57,166 nt of DNA from Bacillota bacterium (GCA_023459795.1 JAEWSP010000009.1:1-57166); one strand, 5' to 3'; positions 42,401 through 51,800 are shown, counted from the stretch's first letter. The notes: generated from the letters alone by a model not told the origin. Program-made: numbers and translations.

Positions 42401-42425
42401 TTGACTTGCGACAAGGGAGGTTTTT

Positions 42426-44342
42426 ATGGAAACAAATTCCATGTTCAACCAGTATCTAGAAGGACATGCACCGGAAGCGTATAACTTCTTTGGGGCACAC
42501 CTTGGAGAAAAAGACGGAACGAAAGGCTGCTTCTTTCGAGTTTATGCTCCCTTAGCCCAAGAAGTCGACCTTATTGGTGACTTCGATAATTGGGATCCAC
42601 TTAAGGGTAAGATGGAGAAAACGGACTATCGCGGTCTCTTCGAAATCTTTGTCCCCGGAGCTTCAGAAGGTCAAAAATATAAATTCCATATCTTAGGATG
42701 CGACGGTTTCTGGAAAGACAAAGAAGATCCTTTTGCTTTCCGGGATGAATCCTATCGTGTGAATTGTTCCACTATCGTCGATCTTTCACGGATTTCGGTG
42801 GATGACGAAGAATGGGTTAGGAACCGGGACCGGAATTTCGATAAGCCTGTTTCCATTTATGAATTCCACTTTGGCACCTGGAAGAAAAAAGATGATGGTT
42901 CTCTATATAATTACAATGAAATGGCGGATCTCCTTATTCCCTATTTAAAGGAAATGGGGTATACCCATATCGAATCTCTTCCTATCACTTCTTATCCGAA
43001 TGATGCCAGTTGGGGCTATCAGGCGCTTGGCTTCTTTGCTATTGATAGCCGCTATGGGACACCCTATCAGTTCGCTCAGTTTGTCGAAAAGATGCACAAG
43101 GCCGGAATCGGTGTTATTCTAGATTTCGTCCCTGTCCACTTTGCAATTGATAATTTCGGACTTGAAAAATTCGATGGCAGCTGCGTCTACGAGTACAACA
43201 ACGAACATGAATTTACTCAGTGGGGAACCAAGGGATTCGATCTTGGAAAAGATCCTGTCCGTTCATTCCTGATTTCTTCTCTCATTTATTTTGGGAAGCT
43301 TTACCATGTAGATGGATTCCGAATGGATGCTGTAAGCAATGTCATCTACTGGGAAGGCAATTGCCAGCGCGGAGAAAACTCCGGTGCTATTGAATTTGTT
43401 AAGCGCGCTAACGGATATCTTCATGCTCTTCTTCCTGGAGTTATGTCCATTGCTGAAGATTCTTCTGCCTACGGACATGTCACAAAGGGGATGTTTGAAG
43501 AGGGACTCGGCTTTGACTACAAGTGGGATCTTGGCTGGATGAATGATACCCTCAAGTATTATGCCAAGGACCCGGTCTATAAGAAATATTGCCACAATCA
43601 GATCACCTTCTCGATGGCCTACTTCTACAGTGAGAACTTCATTCTTCCTCTTAGTCATGACGAAGTTGTTCATATGAAGGGGAGCATCCTCAACAAGATG
43701 TGGGGAAGCTACGACAACAAATTCGCCAATGTCCGGAATCTCTATGCCTATATGTATGCTCATCCGGGCAAGAAGCTTAACTTTATGGGCAATGAGATGG
43801 CGGAATTCGACGAATGGAAGGAATTCCAGTCTCTCTCCTTCGATGTCCTCAATTATCCGAAGCACAGGGGTGTTCAGCGTCTTGTCAGAGATCTGAACCG
43901 AATCTATCGTTCCCATTCTTGTCTATTCCGGAGAGAGTATGATCCTTCCGGATTCTCGTGGATTATGGCAGACAACTCCAACCAGTCTGTCTACATCTTT
44001 AAACGGGAAGACGAGAATGAATGCTTGATCTTCATCTTCAATATGACTCCGAATTTCTACTGGGACTATGATGTTGGCGTTCCTTACGAAGGAAGCTACG
44101 AAGAAATCCTCAATACCGATAAAGACTGCTATGGTGGATGGAATCAATTTAATCCGGAGCCTATCCATACCTATGGGAATGGCGGATTGCATAACCAGAA
44201 GCATAAGCTTACCCTGAAAATACCTTCGTTTGGTGGAATCTATCTTCTCTACCGTAAACCGCGGGCTTCCGAGGAAGAACACCCTTATCTTTCTAAGGAA
44301 CCCGACAAACAGAACGTTTTCGAGACGTCCGCAAATAAGTAA
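42426..44342 (+). CDS. glgB: 1,4-alpha-glucan branching enzyme (GH13)
   Basis: Makes alpha-1,6 branches in glycogen-like glucans. The 638-aa product has an N-terminal CBM48-like module (FFRVYAPLAQEVDLIGDFDNWDP). The GH13 domain has VILDFVPVHFA (region I), HVDGFRMDAVSNVIYW (nucleophile Asp), PGVMSIAEDSSAYG (acid Glu) and LPLSHDEVVHMKGS (Asp), followed by LNFMGNEMAEFDEWKE. These are hallmark motifs of branching enzymes. The C-terminal tail is polar. It is divergent from the maltodextrin operon and 18 bases before glgP. Confidence 0.95.
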   Translation: METNSMFNQYLEGHAPEAYNFFGAHLGEKDGTKGCFFRVYAPLAQEVDLIGDFDNWDPLKGKMEKTDYRGLFEIFVPGASEGQKYKFHILGCDGFWKDKEDPFAFRDESYRVNCSTIVDLSRISVDDEEWVRNRDRNFDKPVSIYEFHFGTWKKKDDGSLYNYNEMADLLIPYLKEMGYTHIESLPITSYPNDASWGYQALGFFAIDSRYGTPYQFAQFVEKMHKAGIGVILDFVPVHFAIDNFGLEKFDGSCVYEYNNEHEFTQWGTKGFDLGKDPVRSFLISSLIYFGKLYHVDGFRMDAVSNVIYWEGNCQRGENSGAIEFVKRANGYLHALLPGVMSIAEDSSAYGHVTKGMFEEGLGFDYKWDLGWMNDTLKYYAKDPVYKKYCHNQITFSMAYFYSENFILPLSHDEVVHMKGSILNKMWGSYDNKFANVRNLYAYMYAHPGKKLNFMGNEMAEFDEWKEFQSLSFDVLNYPKHRGVQRLVRDLNRIYRSHSCLFRREYDPSGFSWIMADNSNQSVYIFKREDENECLIFIFNMTPNFYWDYDVGVPYEGSYEEILNTDKDCYGGWNQFNPEPIHTYGNGGLHNQKHKLTLKIPSFGGIYLLYRKPRASEEEHPYLSKEPDKQNVFETSANK

Positions 44343-44360
44343 AGGATAATCAATATCATT

Positions 44361-46796
44361 ATGGAACAAACGCTAAAGACGGGTAAGGCTTTTAGAGATG
44401 GCTTCAAGAAGGAATTCACGGAACGTTTTGTAGGAAAATACGGCCGTGATCCTCAGAATTCTTCTGCCCAGGAACAGTTCGATATTCTTGGCACCTTTGT
44501 TCGTGACTATGCCAATGTTAATGGAAAGAAGAACAAGGAAGAAGTCCGCGAAGCCGGTCAGAAGCAGGTCATCTATTTTTCCATGGAGTTCCTTCTTGGA
44601 AAACTTCTGACGACGAATCTCTATAACCTCGGAATCCTCGATGATGTCAAGCTTTCCCTTAAGGAAATGGGAATCGACTATGCCAAGCTGGAAGAGGAAG
44701 AACCGGATGCCGGACTTGGGAATGGCGGTCTTGGTAGACTTGCCGCCTGCTTTATGGATTCGGCCGCTTCCCTTTCTCTTCCTGTTCACGGAAACTGCAT
44801 CCGTTATGAATATGGCTTCTTCCGTCAGAAGATCCGCAACGGAAAGCAGGAAGAATACCCGGATACTTGGCTTACCAATGGATATCCGTGGGAAATCCGC
44901 AAGCCGAGCGATGGAGTCATCGTCCGTTTCTATGGAAATCCGGAAACCTATCGCGTGAATGGCAATCTTAAGTGGAGAACGGCGAATTCCTATGCCGTCC
45001 TGGCCGTTCCGTATGATGTTCCGATGATCGGATATCACAACAAGGTTACGAATACTCTTCGTCTTTGGTATGCCGAACCTTGCGAAGAAGAACTTCCTAG
45101 CAACGCTGATTTCACTCAATATCTGAAGTTTATCCGCGACATCACTCATGGACTTTATCCGGATGATTCTACCGAAGAAGGAAAACTTCTCCGTCTCCGC
45201 CAGCAGTATTTCCTTGTTTCTTCCGGCATGCAGTTTGCCTGCAACAAGGAACTTGCCCTGTACAAGACCCTCGATAAGCTTTATGAGCATTACAACTTCC
45301 ATCTTAACGATACGCATCCGATTCTTTCCATTCCTGAACTGATGAGAATTTTGATGGATGAGCATGACTATTCCTGGGAAGATGCCTACTCCATTGTTTC
45401 CAAGTGCTTTGCCTTCACGAACCATACCGTTATGCCGGAAGCCCTGGAAAAATGGCCTTGCCGCTATATCGCCAGCGTAGCACCGCGAGTCTATATGATT
45501 ATCGAAGAAATCAACCGCCGTATCCTACAGAAAATGCGTGAAGACAAGGTTCCGGAAGATGCCGAACAAAACTGCCTCATCCTTAAAGATGGCAATGTCA
45601 ATATGTGCCAGCTTGCTATCCATGTGGCTTATTCTGTGAACGGTGTTGCGGCTCTTCATACGAAGATTCTGGAGGAACAGACCTTCCATGATCTCTATAA
45701 GATTTATCCGGAGAAATTCTCCAATAAGACGAATGGTATTTCCCATCGCCGCTTCCTTCTTGTTTCCAACCCGCGCCTTTCGGATTACATCGAAAGCCTT
45801 ATCGGCGATTCCTTCATCAAGGATCCCGAAAAGCTCTCCCTTCTTTCCGAGTATTGCGATGGCAGCAAGGAACATAATGCTGTTTACGAAAAGATCAATG
45901 CGATTAAGAGAGCCAACAAGCTCAGCCTTGTGGACTATGTGAAGATCCATAACGATATGGAGCTTTCTCCGGATGCAATCTTCGACAGCCAGATCAAGCG
46001 TCTTCACGCTTATAAGAGACAGCTTCTCAATGTCTTCCGTATTATCCATCTCTATCAGCGCATGAAGGCGGATTCCTCCTTCCGTATTCGTCCGCATGTC
46101 TATCTTTTCGGCGCCAAGGCTGCTCCTAGCTATACGCTTGCAAAGAAGATCATTGAGTTGATTCTTGCCGTCAGCAAGACCATTGACCAAGATCCCGACA
46201 TCAGCCGTTACATGAAAGTTGTCTTCATTGAAAATTACGGAGTTTCCAATGCCCAGATCATCATTCCTGCCAGCGATATTTCCGAGCAGATTTCTCTTGC
46301 CGGTAAGGAAGCCAGCGGTACTTCCAATATGAAGTTCATGATGAACGGTGCTATCACTCTTGGTACCCTCGATGGTGCAAATATCGAGATTGCTAACCGT
46401 GTCGGACCCGACAATGCCGTCATCTTCGGTATGAGAGAGGAAGAAGTGAAGCAGGTCAAGTTCCAGAATTCCTATAATCCATGGGACCTCTACAATTCCG
46501 ATGAACGTATCAAGGCAGTCATTGATTCCCTGACCGACGGCATTACCTGGTCCAAGGATAAGGGACAGTTCCAGATCATCTATGATGACATCATGTATCA
46601 CAATGATGAGTTCATGGTTCTCAAGGATTTCGCTTCCTATCTGGAAGCCAGCAAGAGAATCGAAAGCTGGTATGACGATCGGAACGGATGGGGCTGCAAG
46701 GCTCTTGCCAATATCGCTGCTTCCGGGTGGTTTTCTAGCGACCGTACCATCAGCGAATACAACCGTGACATCTGGCATCTGAAGAAGATTCATTAA
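44361..46796 (+). CDS. glgP: Glycogen/maltodextrin phosphorylase (GT35)
   Basis: Releases glucose-1-phosphate from alpha-1,4-glucan ends with PLP as cofactor. The 811-aa product has GLGNGGLGRLAACFMDSAA near residue 118, LNDTHPILSIPELMR, and the PLP-Lys region EASGTSNMKFMMNGAITLGTLDGANIE near 650. Length and motifs are normal. It pairs with glgB and works downstream of MalQ. AAAGGA lies 14 bases before the ATG. A small unknown gene follows 2 bases after its stop. Confidence 0.96.
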   Translation: MEQTLKTGKAFRDGFKKEFTERFVGKYGRDPQNSSAQEQFDILGTFVRDYANVNGKKNKEEVREAGQKQVIYFSMEFLLGKLLTTNLYNLGILDDVKLSLKEMGIDYAKLEEEEPDAGLGNGGLGRLAACFMDSAASLSLPVHGNCIRYEYGFFRQKIRNGKQEEYPDTWLTNGYPWEIRKPSDGVIVRFYGNPETYRVNGNLKWRTANSYAVLAVPYDVPMIGYHNKVTNTLRLWYAEPCEEELPSNADFTQYLKFIRDITHGLYPDDSTEEGKLLRLRQQYFLVSSGMQFACNKELALYKTLDKLYEHYNFHLNDTHPILSIPELMRILMDEHDYSWEDAYSIVSKCFAFTNHTVMPEALEKWPCRYIASVAPRVYMIIEEINRRILQKMREDKVPEDAEQNCLILKDGNVNMCQLAIHVAYSVNGVAALHTKILEEQTFHDLYKIYPEKFSNKTNGISHRRFLLVSNPRLSDYIESLIGDSFIKDPEKLSLLSEYCDGSKEHNAVYEKINAIKRANKLSLVDYVKIHNDMELSPDAIFDSQIKRLHAYKRQLLNVFRIIHLYQRMKADSSFRIRPHVYLFGAKAAPSYTLAKKIIELILAVSKTIDQDPDISRYMKVVFIENYGVSNAQIIIPASDISEQISLAGKEASGTSNMKFMMNGAITLGTLDGANIEIANRVGPDNAVIFGMREEEVKQVKFQNSYNPWDLYNSDERIKAVIDSLTDGITWSKDKGQFQIIYDDIMYHNDEFMVLKDFASYLEASKRIESWYDDRNGWGCKALANIAASGWFSSDRTISEYNRDIWHLKKIH

Positions 46797-46798
46797 GC

Positions 46799-47182
46799 AT
46801 GTATTTCGATCTGACTCCGGTTTTAAAGAAGGAACGGGATGGGGAAAGGGAAACCTTTCCCTTTTCCCATGTCCGGGACGGATTTGATTCCCTGTTGTCT
46901 CCTTCCGGCAAGGAGAAAAAGGAAGATGCCGATAAGCTTCTGGCTGATCTTTGCCTCTTCCTTCTTCCTCGTTTTCCAAGTTTAAGCCTTTCCCCGTTTC
47001 TTCCCGGAGAAAAGGGTTTCCTTCTTTTCCGGAATGCGCTTCTTTCCTCATACGGGCATTTCCTGGTTTTTGCCTCATCGGAAGAAAAGGATATCCCGGA
47101 AATTCTTCTTTCCCTGCGTCTTCTTCTAACCGCGGGAAAAGAAGTTGGTTGGTTTCGGTTCGAAATGATGGAGTTAGCTTGA
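46799..47182 (+). CDS. Small unknown protein after glgP
   Basis: The 127-aa product starts 2 bases after the glgP stop and is likely co-transcribed. It begins MYFDLTPVLKKERDGERETF and contains Phe/Leu/Ser/Pro-rich segments (LFLLPRFPSLSLSPFLP, FLLFRNALLSSYGHFLVFAS). No signal peptide or clear membrane helix is evident, and I recognise no family. Codon use is like its neighbours, supporting real coding. No clean Shine-Dalgarno is present, so re-initiation after glgP is likely. Confidence 0.6.
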   Translation: MYFDLTPVLKKERDGERETFPFSHVRDGFDSLLSPSGKEKKEDADKLLADLCLFLLPRFPSLSLSPFLPGEKGFLLFRNALLSSYGHFLVFASSEEKDIPEILLSLRLLLTAGKEVGWFRFEMMELA

Positions 47183-47207
47183 AATAAGGGCTACTTCTTT
47201 TTATAAT
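47179..47207 (+). promoter_or_regulatory. tig promoter
   Basis: TTGAAA (47179-47184) and TATAAT (47202-47207) with a 17-base spacer; the -35 overlaps the stop of the upstream gene. Confidence 0.8.
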
Positions 47208-47246
47208 TGAGAAGGCTGTTTTTCGTATTACAGGAGAAAAAACATT

Positions 47247-48662
47247 ATGAAGCAAGCGTTCAAAGACGAGAAGGGCGTACTCACTGCCAAAGTGAGTTTT
47301 GATGAAACCGATATCCAGAAGGCCCAGAACAAGGCTGTTATTCACCTTGCGGGTCAGGTTACTGTCCCGGGTTTCCGGAAAGGCAAGGCTCCGGTTTCTA
47401 CCGCAGCCAAGTATCTCCATGGCAACGATGTTGCCGACGAGACCATTAACCAGCTTCTCCGTCTTGTAGATTCGACTTTCGAGAAGGATGAAACCTTCTC
47501 CAAGTATGTCAAGGAGAACAAGCTTGTCGGCGGTTTCCGCCCGGCCGTTTCTCTCGACAAGTTCGAATCCAAGGATGCTGAATTCACTATTTCCTATGTT
47601 CTTCGTCCGGTCGTTTCCAAACTCGGCTCCTACAAGGGACTGAAGGCGGACAAGGTCAAGAAGGAAGAGGTCAAGGCTGAAGATATCGAAAAGACCATTA
47701 GCAAGCTTGCCGAGGATCAGGCCGAACTTGTTCCGGCTGAGAAGGCTGCAGTCAAGGGAGATACTGCCAACATTGATTTCTGCGGACTTATGGATGGCAA
47801 GGAGTTCGAGGGTGGAAGTGCTAAGGCTTTCGATCTCGAGCTTGGTTCCAACAAGTTTGTCCCTGGCTTCGAAGACCAGGTCGTTGGCCACAAGGCTGGA
47901 GAGAAGTTCGATGTCAAGCTCACGATGCCGGAGACTTATCCGGCTCCTCTTACCGGAAAGGATGTTACCTTCGTGGTAACCCTTAACTCCGTTAAGGTCA
48001 AGCAGGTTCCGGCTATCAACGATGAATTTGCTACCACCCTTACTGGTGAGTATGCTTCCAAGTCCCTTGCCGAACTCAAGGACAAGGTCAAGGCTAATCT
48101 TGCCAAGGCCAACGAAACCAAGTACAACAATGCCCTCATCAATACTCTTCTTCTCCAGGTCCGCGATGGTTCTGAGTTCGCAGTTGCTGACAAGTATCTT
48201 GATTCTCTTGCCCAGGAACGTTCTGCTGAAGATGAGAAGAATGTTCAAAAGCAGGGTCTTTCTCTTGATGATTATCTGAAGCTCGTCGGACAGGATAAGA
48301 AGACTTATGAGGCTCAGCTCAAGGATGGCGTTCTTGGGGAACTGAAGTCTTCCCTTATCTATGATGCTCTTGCCGAAGCGGAGAAGATTGCTGCTCCGAC
48401 CGAAGCGGATATCGAAAAGGAACTCCACTCTTCCGTTAAGGATTTCGTTGCTTCCTTCACTTCTTATCTGAAGGCACAGAAGATGTCCGATGATCAGATC
48501 AAGAATCAGGTCAACGGCTATCTCAATCAGGTCTTTGCTTCACTTCTTACCCGTAAGGTTCAGGACCGTGTTCTGGAGCTTAACGGATTCAAGAAGCCGG
48601 AAGAAAAGCCTGCCGAAAAGGCTGATAAAGCCCCGGCAGCCGATGCCGAAAAGACTAAGTAG
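47247..48662 (+). CDS. tig: Trigger factor
   Basis: Ribosome-bound chaperone and peptidyl-prolyl isomerase. The 471-aa product has the ribosome-binding motif VTVPGFRKGKAPVS near residue 48. The FKBP-type domain is around 155-240 (GDTANIDFCGLMDGKEFEGG, SNKFVPGFEDQVVGHKAGE). A helical C-terminal substrate-binding region follows. The last 25 residues are a Lys/Glu/Ala/Pro tail not typical of most trigger factors. AGGAG precedes the ATG. It has its own strong promoter and terminator and is followed by lon, a common protein-quality neighbour. Confidence 0.94.
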   Translation: MKQAFKDEKGVLTAKVSFDETDIQKAQNKAVIHLAGQVTVPGFRKGKAPVSTAAKYLHGNDVADETINQLLRLVDSTFEKDETFSKYVKENKLVGGFRPAVSLDKFESKDAEFTISYVLRPVVSKLGSYKGLKADKVKKEEVKAEDIEKTISKLAEDQAELVPAEKAAVKGDTANIDFCGLMDGKEFEGGSAKAFDLELGSNKFVPGFEDQVVGHKAGEKFDVKLTMPETYPAPLTGKDVTFVVTLNSVKVKQVPAINDEFATTLTGEYASKSLAELKDKVKANLAKANETKYNNALINTLLLQVRDGSEFAVADKYLDSLAQERSAEDEKNVQKQGLSLDDYLKLVGQDKKTYEAQLKDGVLGELKSSLIYDALAEAEKIAAPTEADIEKELHSSVKDFVASFTSYLKAQKMSDDQIKNQVNGYLNQVFASLLTRKVQDRVLELNGFKKPEEKPAEKADKAPAADAEKTK

Positions 48663-48682
48663 TTTCTCTTCGTGATGACTCA

Positions 48683-48708
48683 AATAGCCGAGAAATCGGC
48701 TATTTTTG
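48683..48708 (+). terminator. tig terminator
   Basis: AATAGCCGA (48683-48691), GAAA loop, TCGGCTATT (48696-48704), then TTT. Confidence 0.9.
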
Positions 48709-48748
48709 TTCCTCAGTCTTTGTTTCTTTTAGAGAACGGTGCAAAAAG

Positions 48749-48775
48749 TTAGCACTCTAAGAGGCAGTGTGCTAA
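48749..48775. promoter_or_regulatory. CIRCE element (HrcA operator) upstream of lon
   Basis: TTAGCACTC (48749-48757), 9-base spacer, GTGTGCTAA (48767-48775). The canonical right arm is GAGTGCTAA, so there is one mismatch. It lies 25 bases before the lon ATG, so HrcA should repress lon until heat stress. The hrcA gene is not in the window. Confidence 0.9.
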
Positions 48776-48800
48776 ACTATCACCGATTGGAGGTTGTGCT

Positions 48801-51212
48801 ATGGATAATTTAGGACCCCGTCGTTTCCGTATTCTTCCGAATCATAATGATGTCGCTTTACCAGATATAGAAATGACTATTCTGGCTTCTAACCAGTATG
48901 ATCAAAATCTTCTTTCTCCGCTCCATAAGGGCGAAGAGTTTGTTATGGCTTATGCTCCGTCTGACAATGCCTACGGAGATTTCGATAATCTTATCCTCCC
49001 CGGTGTTAAAGCCGTCGGATGCCTTTTGAAGATACTGGATATTATTCCGGATGCCAAAGGAATCAAGGTCATCGTGAAGGGCGAGGAAGTTGTCGATTTG
49101 CAGGACTTTGTTATCGACTCTTCTTCCCGGACTATCCAGGCTACGACTAACTCCCGTCCTCAGTATCCAAGGGATTCCAATGCCGTTTATGCCTCTTTGA
49201 ACCGCTTCGTAGAAGCCTATTCTAATCTTCAGAAGACTTATACCCAGCTTCCCAAGCTCCCTGATTTTACCCAGTCTTCCAGCGACATTGTTTTTATTCC
49301 GTTCCACATCGCTGCTTTCCTTAATACCAGCCCCCTAATGAAGCAGATTCTTCTGGAAGAAAAGGATGTTCTTGAAAAGTTCCGTCTTGTCACTTCTGAC
49401 TTGGACCGGTTTAACTTGGACAGCAAAGTCGAATACGATATCAACCAGAAGGTCAGCCAGGATATTGATAAGAACCAGCGCGAATATGTCCTTCGTGAGA
49501 AGATGAAGGTTGTCAAAGACCAGCTGAAGGAATTCGATGGGGATGATCCCAATGCCAAGTATGAGAAGGCTCTCAAGGAAAATGCGGCTTCCTATCCGGA
49601 GAACATCCAGAAAAGGATCCGGAGAGAAATCGACCGCTTGAAAGCTATGCCTATGGGTAGCCAGGAGATTTCCGTTAGTGAAAACTATCTGGATCTTCTC
49701 GTCAGTCTTCCTTGGAAGATTTCCTCCAAAGACAACGAAAACCTTGGAGAGGTGAAAGAGGTTCTGGATAAGAACCATTTTGGTCTGGAAAAGCAGAAAG
49801 ACCGTATTCTTCAGTACTTGGCTGTTAAGCAGCTGACCAATTCCTTGAAGGCCCCTATCCTCTGCTTCTATGGTGCTCCTGGTGTCGGAAAGACCTCTCT
49901 TGCTGTTTCTATTGCCCAGGCTTTGGGCAGGAAATTCGTCAAGGTTTCTCTTGGCGGTGTTTCCGATGAAGCCGAAATTCGTGGACACCGGAAGACATAC
50001 GTCGGTGCAATGCCTGGCAAGATTGTTTCCTCGATTGAAAAATGCGGAGCTAACAATCCTGTCTTCCTCTTAGATGAAATCGATAAGATCAATGGCGGCG
50101 GTTATCATGGTGATCCGGCTTCTGCGCTTTTGGAAGTTCTTGATCCGGAACAGAATAAACTGTTTACGGATAACTACCTGGATGAGACTTTCGACCTTTC
50201 TAATGTTCTCTTTATCTGCACTGCCAATGATATTTCCAAGATCCCGGTCCCTTTAATGGATCGTTTGGAGATGATTGAACTTCCTACATACACCAAGTTT
50301 GAAAAGATGACAATTGCCAAAACTCATTTAATCAATGAAGAAGAAGAGGCAAACGGCATCAAGAAAGAAATGATGGAGTGGAAGGATGAAGCGTTAGATT
50401 ACATCATCGAGTTCTATACCATGGAGGCTGGCGTCCGTAACCTGCGCCGTGCCATTGGAACCGTAGACCGAAAGTTTGCTGTGGATTATCTGAGAGACCC
50501 GGAGAAAAACAAGCATCTGGTTGTGGATAAAGCCGTTGTCCAAAAGTACCTTGGTGCTGAAATCTTCATCCACGAACATAACGTCGATGATTCCCAGGTC
50601 GGTATCATTAATGGTTTGGCCTATACGGAAGCCGGAGGCGAAGTTCTCGAAATCGAGTGCAACACATTCCCTGGCAAGGGCCAGCTTCTTATGACCGGTA
50701 ACCTTGGCAATGTTATGAAGGAAGCCTGCGAGACAGCCTTAAGCTATGTCAAGTCCATCGGGCCGAGCCTTGGTATCAATCCCCTTTACTTTGATTCCCA
50801 TGATATCCATATCCATTTCCCGGAAAGTGCAACTCCTAAGGATGGACCTAGTGCCGGCGTTGCAACTGCAATGGTTATTCTTTCTGCCATCACCAACATC
50901 CGTGTCCGGAATGATGTCGCCATGACCGGCGAAATTGACCTCCGCGGAAATTCCCTTCCTATTGGAGGCTTGAGGGAAAAGACCGGTGCTGCTGTCAGGG
51001 AACACATTAAAACCGTTTTCATTCCGAAAGAAAACCACAAAGATGTTCTGGAACTTCCGAAGGAGATCCGGGATAGTCTGAAGATTGTTGAGGTGAAGAA
51101 GGTTATGGATCTCTTCTCCGGCGTATTCTTCGATGACCTGGCCAGCAAGAAGAAAGAAATTGAAAAACTTACTGCCCCGGCTAAGAATTCCAAAGAAAAG
51201 AAGGTACGCTAA
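48801..51212 (+). CDS. lon: ATP-dependent protease Lon (LonA)
   Basis: Degrades misfolded and regulatory proteins in the cytoplasm. The 803-aa product has the LonA layout: N-terminal substrate domain (about 1-205), a helical region, and the AAA+ domain with FYGAPGVGKTSLAVSIAQ (Walker A) and VFLLDEIDKI (Walker B). The protease domain has Ser in PKDGPSAGVATAMV and Lys in GGLREKTGAAVREHIK forming the dyad. The tail is Lys-rich. GGAGG precedes the ATG. A CIRCE site upstream indicates HrcA control. engB follows one base after the stop. Confidence 0.97.
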   Translation: MDNLGPRRFRILPNHNDVALPDIEMTILASNQYDQNLLSPLHKGEEFVMAYAPSDNAYGDFDNLILPGVKAVGCLLKILDIIPDAKGIKVIVKGEEVVDLQDFVIDSSSRTIQATTNSRPQYPRDSNAVYASLNRFVEAYSNLQKTYTQLPKLPDFTQSSSDIVFIPFHIAAFLNTSPLMKQILLEEKDVLEKFRLVTSDLDRFNLDSKVEYDINQKVSQDIDKNQREYVLREKMKVVKDQLKEFDGDDPNAKYEKALKENAASYPENIQKRIRREIDRLKAMPMGSQEISVSENYLDLLVSLPWKISSKDNENLGEVKEVLDKNHFGLEKQKDRILQYLAVKQLTNSLKAPILCFYGAPGVGKTSLAVSIAQALGRKFVKVSLGGVSDEAEIRGHRKTYVGAMPGKIVSSIEKCGANNPVFLLDEIDKINGGGYHGDPASALLEVLDPEQNKLFTDNYLDETFDLSNVLFICTANDISKIPVPLMDRLEMIELPTYTKFEKMTIAKTHLINEEEEANGIKKEMMEWKDEALDYIIEFYTMEAGVRNLRRAIGTVDRKFAVDYLRDPEKNKHLVVDKAVVQKYLGAEIFIHEHNVDDSQVGIINGLAYTEAGGEVLEIECNTFPGKGQLLMTGNLGNVMKEACETALSYVKSIGPSLGINPLYFDSHDIHIHFPESATPKDGPSAGVATAMVILSAITNIRVRNDVAMTGEIDLRGNSLPIGGLREKTGAAVREHIKTVFIPKENHKDVLELPKEIRDSLKIVEVKKVMDLFSGVFFDDLASKKKEIEKLTAPAKNSKEKKVR

Positions 51213-51213
51213 T

Positions 51214-51786
51214 ATGCCGACGGATTTCCGGAATGTTCGTTTCGTGAGGAGTGCCTCTGAAAAGAAAGCATTCCTCACGGATCATCCGGTTATTACTTTT
51301 CTTGGTCGAAGCAATGTGGGGAAATCCACCTTGGTGAATCTCCTGGTTTGCCAGAAGAATTTCATGAAGGCAAGCAAGACGCCTGGCCGTACGCAATTAA
51401 TCAACTATGCTTTGGTGGACCAGAAATTCTATCTTGCTGATGTTCCGGGTTATGGATTCGCTTCTTTCCAAAGAGATTCCTTTGCCGGACTGATGAAAGA
51501 CTTTCTGGAAGACAATCCTTCTCTGAAGATGATTTATCTTCTTATAGATTCCCGGCGTCTTTTGACGGAAGAAGACCTTTCCTTCGCCGATTATCTTTCT
51601 TCCCTTTCTGCACCTTTTTGTTATATTTTCACGAAAACAGATAAACTTTCTGCCAGTGACCGGCATTACTTGACCGTTCAAGAACAAAAGCTGGGAGCCA
51701 TTCCTTTCCTGGAAAGCGGAATAGATGATAACAAGTCTATAGACAGGATCCGGCATTCTATAAATGAAGTTATCTCGCGGCATTAA
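51214..51786 (+). CDS. engB: Ribosome biogenesis GTPase YsxC/EngB
   Basis: Essential GTPase for 50S assembly. The 190-aa product has G1 FLGRSNVGKSTLVNLL, G2 KTPGRTQLINY, G3 DVPGYGFAS and G4 TKTDKLS. I chose the ATG at 51214, one base after the lon stop, because the N-terminus then matches the family (RNVRFVRSA...). A longer frame from 51133 is inside lon. The lon-ysxC order is the same as in Bacillus. Confidence 0.95.
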   Translation: MPTDFRNVRFVRSASEKKAFLTDHPVITFLGRSNVGKSTLVNLLVCQKNFMKASKTPGRTQLINYALVDQKFYLADVPGYGFASFQRDSFAGLMKDFLEDNPSLKMIYLLIDSRRLLTEEDLSFADYLSSLSAPFCYIFTKTDKLSASDRHYLTVQEQKLGAIPFLESGIDDNKSIDRIRHSINEVISRH

Positions 51787-51800
51787 CTTGCCGCTTTTTC
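51777..51800 (+). terminator. Terminator after engB
   Basis: GCGGCA (51777-51782) and TGCCGC (51789-51794), then TTTTTC; it overlaps the engB stop. Confidence 0.75.

Larger units (their letters stand above)
41057..42425. other. 1.37-kb non-coding divergent regulatory region between malE and glgB
   Basis: No credible coding frame is present on either strand. The region is far more A/T-rich than its neighbours. The part 41570-41700 is dominated by A on the plus strand with A-tracts, and 42060-42370 is T-rich. Several perfect-arm hairpins occur (41239-41270, 41340-41371, 41922-41969). AAACGATTTC (41198-41207) and AAACGATTGC (41985-41994) are near-identical decamers, and TTGCTTGCAAACAA (41833-41846) and ATCTTTTGCAAGAT (41852-41865) are short near-palindromes like LacI-family operators. 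It must hold the promoters of both glucan operons. Its length suggests more, for example a small RNA. Confidence 0.7.

Noticed and set aside
41057..42425. Origin of replication or DnaA-box cluster in the A/T-rich gap
   Set aside because: I found no TTATCCACA-type boxes and none of the usual origin genes (dnaA, dnaN, gyrB) are near.
45525..48428. A 967-codon open frame on the minus strand
   Set aside because: It lies antisense to glgP and tig, which have clear family motifs; its sequence is the Ile/Leu/Lys-rich shadow expected from the opposite strand.
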